Source: CAWBBA01 sp963741625 (lineage in GTDB: Bacteria; Desulfobacterota; Desulfomonilia; Desulfomonilales; Desulfomonilaceae). From it: 64,000 bases of DNA. The stretch covers positions 124,001 through 188,000 of the forward strand of contig CAVUIT010000011.1 of assembly GCA_963741625.1 (NCBI GenBank). Reading direction: 5' to 3'. Shown in pieces: positions 36,919 to 45,709 of this stretch. The notes beneath the pieces were generated by a model, which saw only the letters and a list, made by a program, of their open reading frames with translations, was not told where the DNA came from and did no database searches. The translations under genes were made by a program, and so were the position numbers. Numbering within the stretch: the stretch's first letter is position 1; the number at the start of each line of letters is the position of its first letter.

Positions 36919-37935
36919 CTAGAATTGATTCAAAAAGCGGACGTCGTTCTCGTAAAAGGTTCGGATGTCGGGAATCCCATATTTCAGCATGGCCACCCTC
37001 TCGACCCCCAGGCCGAAAGCAAAACCTGTGAAGATTTCAGGGTCGTAGTTTACAAACCTATAAAGCTCCGGATCGACCATCCCCGAACCAAGGATTTCCA
37101 ACCAACCTGTGTTGGAGCACGTTCTGCAGCCGCTGCCACCGCAGATTACGCACTGTATGTCCACCTCGGCCGAAGGTTCGGTAAAAGGAAAGAAACTGGG
37201 GCGAAATCGCAGAGAGTACTTTTCCCCGAAATACTCGTGTACAAAAGCCGTGAGGACCCCTTTGAGGTCTGCCAACGAGATCCCTCTGTCCACCCAGAGC
37301 CCTTCAATCTGCATGAACATGGGGGAGTGAGTGATGTCAGCGTCTCGTCTGTATACTTTGCCCGGACAAATGACACGCACCGGGGGCTGTTGTTTCTCCA
37401 TTGTTCGGATCTGAACCGGCGAAGTGTGAGTCCTCAACACCACATTATCCGAAAAATAGAAAGTGTCCTGCATGTCTCTGGCCGGATGGTCCCGAGGGAT
37501 GTTCAATGCCTCGAAGTTGTAGTAATCCAGTTCCACTTCAGGGCCTTCCGCCAACTGGAATCCTAAACCCCTAAACACTTCGATCAATTCATGGGTAACC
37601 CTATTCAAAATGTGCGTGCGGCCCGGGATCGATCTCCTGCCAGGGAGGGTAACATCAATGAATTCGGCTGCAAGCTTCTTTCCCTCGGCTTGCTCGCGCA
37701 GGGCATCTTCCTTTTGGCCGAATCTCTCTTCCAACTCGACCTTGATCTTATTAGCCAGTAGCCCGATCTTCGAGCGCTCCTCAGGAGGCAGATCTCTCAG
37801 GCTTCTCAGCAAGGTAGTGAGTTCACCTTTCCGGCCGAGGACACGGGTCTTTGCGTCGGCCAAGGCCTTTTCATCCTCAAGGCGGGCGATCGCTTCGAGG
37901 GTTGTTTCCCTGAGGCTGTCGAGTTGCTTTTTCAT
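36919..37935 (-). CDS. pheS: Phenylalanyl-tRNA synthetase alpha subunit
   Basis: The start MKKQLDSLRETTLEAIARLE (37935) follows GAGGAG. The frame extends upstream to 38109, but those residues belong to the leader. Of 338 residues, the N-terminal coiled coil binds tRNA. The class II core has motif 2 (HTSPVQIRTM, then VICPGKVYRRDADITHSPMF) and motif 3 (GFAFGLGVERVAMLKYGIPD). It also carries a small four-Cys insertion, IQCVICGGSGCRTCSNTGWL, typical of many bacterial PheS proteins. A terminator-like hairpin between rplT and pheS suggests attenuation. Confidence 0.96.
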   Translation of the reverse strand: MKKQLDSLRETTLEAIARLEDEKALADAKTRVLGRKGELTTLLRSLRDLPPEERSKIGLLANKIKVELEERFGQKEDALREQAEGKKLAAEFIDVTLPGRRSIPGRTHILNRVTHELIEVFRGLGFQLAEGPEVELDYYNFEALNIPRDHPARDMQDTFYFSDNVVLRTHTSPVQIRTMEKQQPPVRVICPGKVYRRDADITHSPMFMQIEGLWVDRGISLADLKGVLTAFVHEYFGEKYSLRFRPSFFPFTEPSAEVDIQCVICGGSGCRTCSNTGWLEILGSGMVDPELYRFVNYDPEIFTGFAFGLGVERVAMLKYGIPDIRTFYENDVRFLNQF

Positions 37936-37950
37936 GATCTCCTCACAAAC

Positions 37951-37978
37951 CAAAAAAAGCGGTCCAAAAAGACCGCTG
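37951..37978 (-). promoter_or_regulatory. Terminator/attenuator hairpin in the pheS leader
   Basis: On the minus strand a 7-bp stem (AGCGGTC with GACCGCT) is followed by seven T residues and ends 16 bases before the pheS start codon. A terminator this close to a start codon usually acts as an attenuator. The leader lacks a clear T-box core and a run of Phe codons, so the controlling signal is not identified. Confidence 0.7.
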
Positions 37979-38221
37979 TCCGTCCGCGCGAGTGTCATTC
38001 CAGAGGTTGGGAATTTACTGCACAGCTTCGCGAGCGCCATGCACCGAGAATCGCCTGTGCTTATGTGCGAAAATTTCCCCCATGCTGATCTCCCGGCATC
38101 GCGAGACACAGGGACGGCGCTCCCTCATGCCCCTCCGTTGATGGGTGGAGACATGGGATAGGGTTTCTTGGCACACACCTCAATGCGTTTCTCTACAAAA
38201 CCCACCTTCGGAAGACCTGTT

Positions 38222-38581
38222 TCAAGACGCAAGGGCCGTCTTTGCCTCTCGAACAACACTCGTGAATGCTGCTGCGTCTGTTACGGCCATATCCGCCAGG
38301 ATCTTCCTGTCCAGAACAATGTCGGCCTTCTTCAGCCCTTCAATGAAGCGATTGTAAGGGAGTCCGTTGCTTCGCGAACCCGCGCTGATCCTTGTGATCC
38401 AGAGGCGGCGAAAATCCCGCTTTCTTGTCCTACGATCGCGGTACGCGTAGCAAAGAGCCCGTTCCACTGTCTCTTTCGCTTGTTTCAGTGTTCTGCTGCG
38501 GCCTCCAACATATCCCTTGGCCGCCTTCATGATCTTGTTTCGTCTGGCCCTGCTGGCCGGTGCACATCGTGCTCTGGGCAT
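38222..38581 (-). CDS. rplT: Ribosomal protein L20
   Basis: The 119-residue 50S protein reads MPRARCAPASRARRNKIMKA then AKGYVGGRSRTLKQAKETVE, with the rRNA-binding DRRTRKRDFRRLWITRISAG. Of two adjacent ATGs the second is chosen because it matches the family start and gives better spacing to AAGGAG. It is preceded by rpmI and followed by the pheS leader. Confidence 0.95.
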   Translation of the reverse strand: MPRARCAPASRARRNKIMKAAKGYVGGRSRTLKQAKETVERALCYAYRDRRTRKRDFRRLWITRISAGSRSNGLPYNRFIEGLKKADIVLDRKILADMAVTDAAAFTSVVREAKTALAS

Positions 38582-38765
38582 CATTGACTCCTTGGTTAGG
38601 CAGACAGCCGGGTATCTGCCGTCAAGAATGTTTCTTTCAGTCGGGACCGGGAGGAAAACATTTCCTGCAAAAGGGTGTTCCCGCCACGCTCCTTTAAGGA
38701 CTTACAACAACCCTCACGCGTCGCAGGCTTATAGCGTGAGGATCTGAACCAGGGGGGTGCTGCGT

Positions 38766-38963
38766 TCACCCGTACGGCAACAACCGCCTTATCTGTTTCG
38801 CATCCCTCGGGTCGATAAAGGCTCCCCCTCTCAGGTTGCGCTTCTGCTTGGTAGTCTTGCTGGTCAGGATATGGCTGTGGTAGGCCTTCTTTCTCTTGAT
38901 CTTCCCACTCTTGAGAATGGTGAACCGCTTGGCCGCGCCACGGCACGACTTCAATTTGGGCAT
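38766..38963 (-). CDS. rpmI: Ribosomal protein L35
   Basis: The 65-residue 50S protein reads MPKLKSCRGAAKRFTILKSG then KIKRKKAYHSHILTSKTTKQ, followed by KRNLRGG and RRLLPYG, all typical of L35. The usual upstream partner infC is not present; instead the 3' end of an SGNH-type gene on the same strand lies next to it. Confidence 0.94.
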   Translation of the reverse strand: MPKLKSCRGAAKRFTILKSGKIKRKKAYHSHILTSKTTKQKRNLRGGAFIDPRDAKQIRRLLPYG

Positions 38964-39098
38964 TTTCAAATCTCCCTGTCCCGCAGTGTGTGAACTACCC
39001 CAAGTCGCGGGATGACTACGTTAAACTTCTTTTTATACTCCATTTACCAGAAGGAGACAAATGCTTTGTTATCGGCCGGAAAAAATTTTCAGACCCGC

Positions 39099-40922
39099 CT
39101 ATCGGAACAGGCTCAGTTGGCGCAACCGGATGGGCGCGCTCGCGTCTTCACCTGATGGAATATACCTCACGTACCTGGTCGGTGTCTCTTGAGAGGAATA
39201 GTATTCAAAGCCGGGCCACTGGTCGTAACTGTCGGCATGAGTCTTATTGACAGTGAGCCACGGCTTCCAATTCCGGCCGTCCTCGGAGAGTTCGACCTGC
39301 CAATTTTCGGGGACCGATTTCTCGTCACCCCACACAATCCTTAGCCTGGAGACCGGCACAACAGCGCCCAGATCCAGCATCAGCTTTGGAGCCCGCCAGC
39401 GCCATCCTGCTGCGGGACCTCCAGAAGCTGAGTTCCAGGATAGCCTTTTAGTATGTGCAGACCAGTGTCTATCGGCTTATCACTGATCAGCACCTTCGCA
39501 TTCTTTGCATAATCCTGGAAATATGAGTTCTTCACGTTTCCGGCAGAGTCATCCGCCGACAGGGGCAGGCCGAACACCTTGGTCTTCACCCGGTTCACCA
39601 GTTCTTTCGCCATTATGTAATTGGCCCCGTTCGTGAGATGGCACCAGTCGGTGAAAACCCATTCCGTAACGTCATCATAAATTCCTGTCAGATCCACCAC
39701 CTCAAAATCTATCTCTCGGGCCCGCTTCTTTACCTGGTCCACAATGGCTTGATAGGTCTGGGCCGCGTCATAAAAGCCTATCTTCTGCATACCCGTGACC
39801 TGTTCTATCTTCTCTTCCATTGGGGTCCGCTTCTTCTTGCAGTTGCGAAACATCGGCTGCAACGCGAACACGTGGGGGACACGATCGGTCTCCAAGACCT
39901 TGTGGTATATTACGGCAGTATCCGCAACCTGGACGATGTTGCTGTCACGATATGCGATCATTTCCGGCGTCGCGTCTTGAGGATGGGCTGCAAATCCTCG
40001 GTCCTCCATAAGAATGCCAGGCCCCTCCCCGCCTTTCATTGCCAACCACGTGAAAAAATAGGTATTCCTTTTCAACCAAAGCGTAAGGTAATTCATGATC
40101 CCTTTGCGGCTCATGTCCATCACTTCGGTCACTCTTTCGAAATATGGGCCCTCTGTAAAGTAATTCCAGTCTTTCAAAGGCCGCGCCACGGTATGGACCT
40201 CGTTGGCCCCATCAAGGGCCACCACCAGATCAGGATGGAACAGACGCAGCTTGGCAAGGTACCGCATAAGGTTGTTCTGGTATACGTACCCGGGCACCCC
40301 CGCGTTGATGACACGGACCTTTTTGCCTTGGATCTTCTCGCGCACCTGAGGATCAGCATTGAGGAGTTGCTCCATGATGTGGGGAATGGTCCATCGAAAC
40401 GTCACCTCGTAGTAATCTGCCAACAGCGTCCGAAGGTGGTACCGGCCCGCGGCCGTAAACCACCGAACCCCCCGTAACCAGGACGCGATATTCGTCCGCG
40501 GGCTTGTCCTGAGGCACGTCTTCGAAGTCCTTGAAGCTCTCTTCGTTGATGTACTCGTACGAGTTTCCCAGGCGCGTGTTCCGCACCGCGGCGAAGCCGG
40601 GGGTTGGTTCGTATCCGAATTGAGGCGCAACTTTTTGGGAACTCTGGCGGGCCAGGTCCATATCCCGGTTCTTGTAAGCTTCTCCAAGCGGTGACGACTT
40701 TATCCGGAGGTACGCGTAGTATTCGATTCCCGCCAAGGCTGCGAGAACCACCGCAGTAAGAAAGCCTATGTAAAGACAGATCAGTACGAACCGGCCAATC
40801 CTGCGGCCCCATCCTCGCGAGCTTTTCGCGGGGGCAGTAGTGGTGGTTCCCATCTGTTTTGAAGGACTTTCCACCTTTTCGTCCAAGGATTCCGCTTCCT
40901 TGGGCTGACCAGACTCAGTCAT
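39099..40922 (-). CDS. Membrane-anchored SGNH-type hydrolase with C-terminal discoidin-like domain (two frame breaks)
   Basis: A cytoplasmic N-terminus and one membrane helix (FVLICLYIGFLTAVVLAALA) precede an extracytoplasmic SGNH fold. Block I is VLVTGGSVVYG (nucleophile Ser), block II VINAGVPGYVYQNNLMRYL, block III VVALDGANEV and block V FTDWCHLTNGANY (Asp/His). The last 90 residues (MLDLGAVVPVSRLRIVWGDE, VPENWQVELSEDGRNWKPW) look like an F5/8C carbohydrate-binding domain. Breaks lie near 40460 (one-base skip) and 39415 (opposite phase). It is a paralogue of 43812-45657 and closes the carbamoyltransferase operon. Esterase or O-acyltransferase action on a glycan is inference. Confidence 0.78.
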
Positions 40923-41199
40923 CCGCTCCTCCTGGGGCCTTATCTATCGTGGCCTTCATGGCGGCTTTGCCTCGTAGCGTCGGACAAGTGATGTTGGGGG
41001 AGATTTTGAAGCCCGGTCTCACGCGCCCACTCTAAAGGAGACCGCATGTCGCGGCCACGTTCGGCAGGGACAATTCGCCGGTCACCAAGAACCGGCGTTG
41101 CCTGAAAATTCGCCCATGGGATTTCAAAGAGGGAGTCGGCGGAAGACCCCCTTGCAAGAAGGCTCCCACACAACTCCTGGCATCTCTTTTGAGCAACCC

Positions 41200-41352
41200 C
41201 TAAAAGAGCGTGTAGATGAAGGGCGCCGCAACAGGTGAGCTGGCAGCCAAAATGATGAAAGCCGACAGTATGACAAGTACAATCAAAATAGGGGCCAACC
41301 AAAACTTCTTGCGAACCTTCATGAATTCCCAGAACTCTCTCACCAGGGACAT
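41200..41352 (-). CDS. DUF5989-family small membrane protein
   Basis: The minus strand encodes 50 residues: MSLVREFWEFMKVRKKFWLA, PILIVLVILSAFIILAASSP and VAAPFIYTLF, then a stop. The pattern of a basic RKKFW stretch, one membrane helix and a C-terminal PFIYTLF is the hallmark of DUF5989, which regularly accompanies SxtJ and NodU/CmcH-type carbamoyltransferases. A strong GAGGAGG precedes the ATG. It is encoded right after the SxtJ-like gene. It was found by direct reading because it is below usual ORF cut-offs. Confidence 0.88.
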   Translation of the reverse strand: MSLVREFWEFMKVRKKFWLAPILIVLVILSAFIILAASSPVAAPFIYTLF

Positions 41353-41390
41353 ACTAGCTCCTCCTCAATAGTCCGTTATTGCCTTATTAA

Positions 41391-41831
41391 TTAGAATTGC
41401 TTCCTGTATCTTTCTATGCTGGGATTGGCTTCCTGTTCCTTTGGGCTCCAGTAGGAAATCGCCTTGCGATCCAGCTTCCTTTCCATGGGATCCTTACCGA
41501 TAACGCGAAAGATGAGTCCCATAGGGGTTATTACAAGGAAAAAAATGATCGTCAATAGAATTCTGGACACAAAATAGCCCAGAATGACCGAGAATGCCAG
41601 CCAGAGGCTGTAGACTCCTCGAAATAGCGGAGTGATGAGCCTGAAAAGGCACAGAGCGACTCCGGCAATGATCCAATACCAGCCCGCGGCTGCCCCTTTC
41701 CAGAAGAGCTGATACCCGCCAACGGCTGTGCCAAGCAGAAGAAAGAGCAGGGCCAATATGGTCAGATCGCGGCTTGATGGTTCTCTCTGTGCTGCTCTGA
41801 TTTCACTTCTTATGTCTTCTATGATATTCAT
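41391..41831 (-). CDS. SxtJ-family membrane protein
   Basis: The 146-residue protein has four to five hydrophobic segments (TILALLFLLLGTAVGGYQLF, WYWIIAGVALCLFRLITPLF, LWLAFSVILGYFVSRILLTI, IIFFLVITPMGLIFRVIGKD). It ends with the family-like tail MERKLDRKAISYWSPKEQEA. SxtJ was named from saxitoxin clusters, where it neighbours carbamoyltransferase SxtI, and the same pairing occurs here. It probably supports the carbamoyltransferase at the membrane, but its biochemistry is unknown. Confidence 0.88.
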   Translation of the reverse strand: MNIIEDIRSEIRAAQREPSSRDLTILALLFLLLGTAVGGYQLFWKGAAAGWYWIIAGVALCLFRLITPLFRGVYSLWLAFSVILGYFVSRILLTIIFFLVITPMGLIFRVIGKDPMERKLDRKAISYWSPKEQEANPSIERYRKQF

Positions 41832-41986
41832 CGGGATTAAACAACTTTCTCAACTAATATGCCAACGTAACCGTTCGGCCGGAAAGCGGTTCATCCGATC
41901 TGAAACAGGACCGCCCTCCCCGCGGGACGCGGGGTCACCAAATGCCCGGTCAACGGCTACAAGTAGACAGATACGACCGCTTGACA

Positions 41987-43805
41987 TCAGTCTAGACTGA
42001 ATTCCTTTCTCCAGTCCTTATCATCTTTCAAAGCCGGCTGCTTCTTCTTGTCCAGGAGGAACGGTCCCAACGCCAGATAATCCATTTCCGTGCGCATGAA
42101 ACAGAGGTACGCGTGCTCCGGGCTCATGACAATGGGCTCACCCCGGACATTGAAGGACGTGTTCACAATGACCGGACAACCTGTCTTTTCCTGAAAAGCC
42201 CTGATTGCTTCATGATACAGGGGATTAGTCTCTTTGTGAACCGTCTGAATGCGGGCCGAATAGTCCACGTGAGTGATCGCAGGAATCTCAGAGCGTGCAA
42301 CATTGAGCTTGTCAATCCCCCATAGACGATCTTCTTCATCGGTCATCCGTCGCCTGATTTGTTCATCCACGTACGCCACGAGGAGCATGTACGGCGAAGG
42401 TCTGTCCAGTTCGAAATACCGTCCGACCTCTTCCATTAGTACCAGAAGGAGCGAACGGCCTGAAACTCTCCCGATACTTGATTTTCAGGTTCATCTGAGA
42501 CTGCATCTGCGGATTGCGCGGGTCACCAATGATGGATCGTGATCCCAGCGCACGAGGTCCGAACTCCATCCTCCCTTGGAACCAGCCTATGACTTTCCCC
42601 TGCGCGATGAGGTCGGCGACAGTGCGTGGAAGGGCTCCATCCGCGAGGTAATCATAGGGATATCCGTTGGAATCAAGAAATGTCCTGATTTCGGCTTCCT
42701 GGTAGGCAGGTCCAAGGTACGAACCGACTTGCAGATCGTGAACCTCGTCAACAACTCTCTCCTTGCCCAGGAGCTGATGCCACACGAATAGGGCCGCTCC
42801 CAGAGCTCCCCCCGCGTCTCCGGCGGCAGGCTGAATCCAAATATTTTCAAAGGGCCCCTCTCGAAGGATGCGCCCGTTGCCGACACAATTTAAGGCGACC
42901 CCACCAGCCAGACACAAGGACTTTTCGCCGGTAAGCTTGTGGATATGCCGAGCGGTCCGGATCATCACCTCTTCCGTGACTACTTGAACGGACTTGGCCA
43001 GATCCATTTCTCTCTGCGTGAGCTTGCTCTCCGGCTTTCGGGCCGGGCCGCCGAAGAGCTTCTCAAAGGCCTTTCCCGTCATGGTCAAGCCGTACGGGTA
43101 GGTGAAGTAATCCATGTTCAACTTGAAGGAGCCGTCTTCCTTGATGTCCATCAGTTCGGTAAGGATCGCATCTACATACTTGGGCTCGCCGTATGGGGCG
43201 AGGCCCATCACCTTGTATTCGCCGGAATTGACTTTGAACCCGGTAAAATAGGTGAAAGCCGAATAAAGCAAGCCCAGGGAATGAGGAAACTTGATCTCGT
43301 ACTCGATCCGGATCTTGTTTCCTTCCCCCACGCCGAAGCTCGTGGTGGTCCATTCTCCCACGCCGTCCATAGTCAGGAACGCTGCTCTTCGATAAGGGGA
43401 CGGGAAAAAAGCGCTAGCAGCATGAGACTCATGGTGCTCTGGAAAAACTATCTTACCTTCGTACCCAAGGCTCTTACTGATGAGTTTGGGAATGTGCAGC
43501 TTCTGTTTCAACCAAAGCGGCATGGCCATCAAAAATGACGCCCAGCCTCTCGGAGCATAGGATATGTATGTCTCCAGGAGCCTCTCGAACTTTATGAAGG
43601 GCTTGTCATAAAACGCCACATAATCGAGGTCATTCGCAGTGAGGCCGCCCTCCTTGAGGCAGTAATCTATCGCGTCATTCGGAAAAGCGTGATCGTGCTT
43701 GACACGAGAAAAGCGCTCTTGCTGTGCCGCCGCGAAGATGTTGCCGTCCTTGATCAGGCATGCGGCACTATCGTGATAAAATGCGGAAATTCCTAAGATG
43801 TTCAT
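41987..43805 (-). CDS. NodU/CmcH-family O-carbamoyltransferase (one frame break)
   Basis: The full product is about 605 residues. The N-terminal TsaD-like ASKHA domain starts MNILGISAFYHDSAACLIKD and has the metal-binding HHESHAASAFFPSPY and DGVGEWTTTSFG, with SLCLAGGVALNCVGNGRILR following. The C-terminal YrdC-like carbamoyltransferase half includes KVIGWFQGRMEFGPRALGSR and FRPFAPS. An extra base near 42437 must be skipped to continue VLMEEVGRYFELDRPSPYML and TGCPVIVNTSFNVRGEPIV. It transfers carbamoyl from carbamoyl phosphate (via carbamoyl-AMP) to a hydroxyl of a sugar or related acceptor. Confidence 0.9.
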
Positions 43806-43811
43806 CGTTTC

Positions 43812-45657
43812 CTACCGAGATACGCTCCAGGATCTGATTCGAACCGACCGCTGGGACGTCGTAAGGGGCCTGTATCTCAAATATTTGGCCTGCACAGGCT
43901 CGGCCGCAAAATGCTCGAATCCGGGCCACCGCGAAAAATTGTCCGTCTGCTTGTTTGTACCTTTGAACCAATGTTTCCCAGGCTTCCTGGTTCGTTGAGG
44001 ATTCTACGACCCATTGTTCAGGGACCGCGGCTTCGTCAGCCCAAACAAGCCGCAACCGACTGACAGGAAATTCCTGCCCCAGGTCCAATACCACTTCCAG
44101 TTTCTCTTCTCCAGAGACTGCTCGGGAAGAATAGAGCGCATCCCCTGGATACCCTGAGAGCATGTTCTTGGGAACGTTTTTCGCGGAGTCTTCCGGAGGA
44201 GCGTACAAGATGGTTCCAGACGCGGCCAAGTCCCAAAAGAAACTGTCCTTATCTCTAGTTGAGTCCCCACTAGTCAGGCTTCGCCCAAAAACATGTTCCT
44301 TTACCAGGTTGGACAGCTCTTTGGCAACAAGGTAATTTGCACCCGAGGTCAAGTGGCACCAATCAGTAAAAACCCATTCTGACACATCGTCGAAGTAATC
44401 GGAAAAGTCGGCGAGAAAGTACCCCTTTTTCGTAGCACTTTCTTTCATCTTTTCAATTAGGAGATTATAAACCTTGTCCGAAGGGACACCATAGTAGTGG
44501 CGGTACCCTTGAAGCCCCGCCAGCACCGTCTCCTTTTCATGCTGGGGCTTCTTGCTTGAATAGAACCAGGGTTGTATGGCGATGATGTGGGGCACGCCGT
44601 CATTTTGAAGGGCCGTGTGGTAGTTCTCCACAACTTTGACGACCCTGGAAATGTTCTGACCCAAGAGGCGAGACCTTTCTTCTACCGACATTGTCGAAGA
44701 CGTATCCGCCGCCGGAGGATCGCCCCCGGAACCCCGTTGCGGTTGAATATCGGTATTCAGTTCCTGGAAGACGTCCTTTCCGGACCAGAACCACGTCATG
44801 AGGAATGTATTGTTCTTGAGCCACAGGGTAAGGTAGGAAGCCAGCCCTGGCCCATTGTAAGCATAGATGTCCCTAAGAATATTATTGAATTGTCCCTCAT
44901 CGAAGTAATTCCATTCCGTCCCTAATTTGCTCACCATGGGAATTTCATTGGCTCCGTCAAACGAGACGATCAGGTCGGGGTTGTATCGGCTGAGCTTTGT
45001 CAGGTACCGCATAAGCTGGTGCTGATACGCATAGCCCCAAACCGCGGTGTTATACACCCGGATGGTCTTGCCCGGCACAGGCGCAGTGGCATTGAGGATC
45101 ATCTCCATCATGTGGGAAATGGTCTCTCGGTATTCGAGGCCATACCATCCCATGGATTCGGTTGCTTCGCCAATGGCCCCTAGACCGTAGGCAGTAGATC
45201 CGCCGGTGAGAAAGACTCGATACTCATCCTGGGGCTTTTCCAGGGGAATATCCCTTGGCTCACGAAACCCCGCGTTGTTGGCATATTCGTACCGATTGCC
45301 CTTCAGGATATTGTATTCGAGGCAGACTCCCGGCACAAAGTCATAGTCATAATGTGAGACAGGCCTTGTAAAATCACGGCGGACCATCGAGAAATTATTT
45401 TGATAGACTTCTCCCAGATAAGTCCTCCCCAATAGAAACCCTGAAAACCTGTCCAACAAGAAAAGAAGCAAACCCACCGCTGCAACGAGGAATACGACAT
45501 ATATGGGAATCTTGACTACACGCCAGACAAGCCTTCGAAGGGCTTGCCACTTACTCATTTTCCGAGGCAGAGCCTCTGGCCGGGCGCCTGTGTCCGCCGG
45601 ACTTTGATTTTCTGAACCTGAAGTAACTTCAAGGCTTGTGCTCTTCTCTGTACTCAT
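43812..45657 (-). CDS. Membrane-anchored SGNH-type hydrolase with C-terminal discoidin-like domain, first gene of operon (one frame break)
   Basis: The N-terminal helix (IPIYVVFLVAAVGLLLFLLD) anchors an extracytoplasmic SGNH domain: VFLTGGSTAYGLGA (Ser), NTAVWGYAYQHQLMRYL, LIVSFDGANEI and FTDWCHLTSGANY (Asp/His). The C-terminal domain (VVLDLGQEFPVSRLRLVWAD) is discoidin-like. One base skipped near 43895 gives the ending FEHFAAEPVQAKYLRYRPLT with stop at 43812-43814. This removes an apparent overlap with the next gene and leaves a 6-base gap. It is a paralogue of 39099-40922 with the same domain order. Confidence 0.8.
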
Positions 45658-45709
45658 GCCCCTTCTTTAGCGCAAACCTCTCCTGAGGACAAGGAGGCCG
45701 CGCACACCC

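Noticed and set aside
34813..37566. Several plus-strand ORFs opposite pheT and pheS, up to 213 residues
   Set aside because: They are antisense shadows of intact, highly conserved genes.
37951..38221. T-box riboswitch upstream of pheS
   Set aside because: The terminator is clear, but I could not find the T-box core (AGGGTGGNACCGCG-like) or stem I features. Only a weak ACTCGCGCGGAC similarity is present.
43768..43811. Overlap of the first SGNH gene with the carbamoyltransferase start
   Set aside because: The overlap disappears when the break near 43895 is corrected; the true stop is at 43812-43814.
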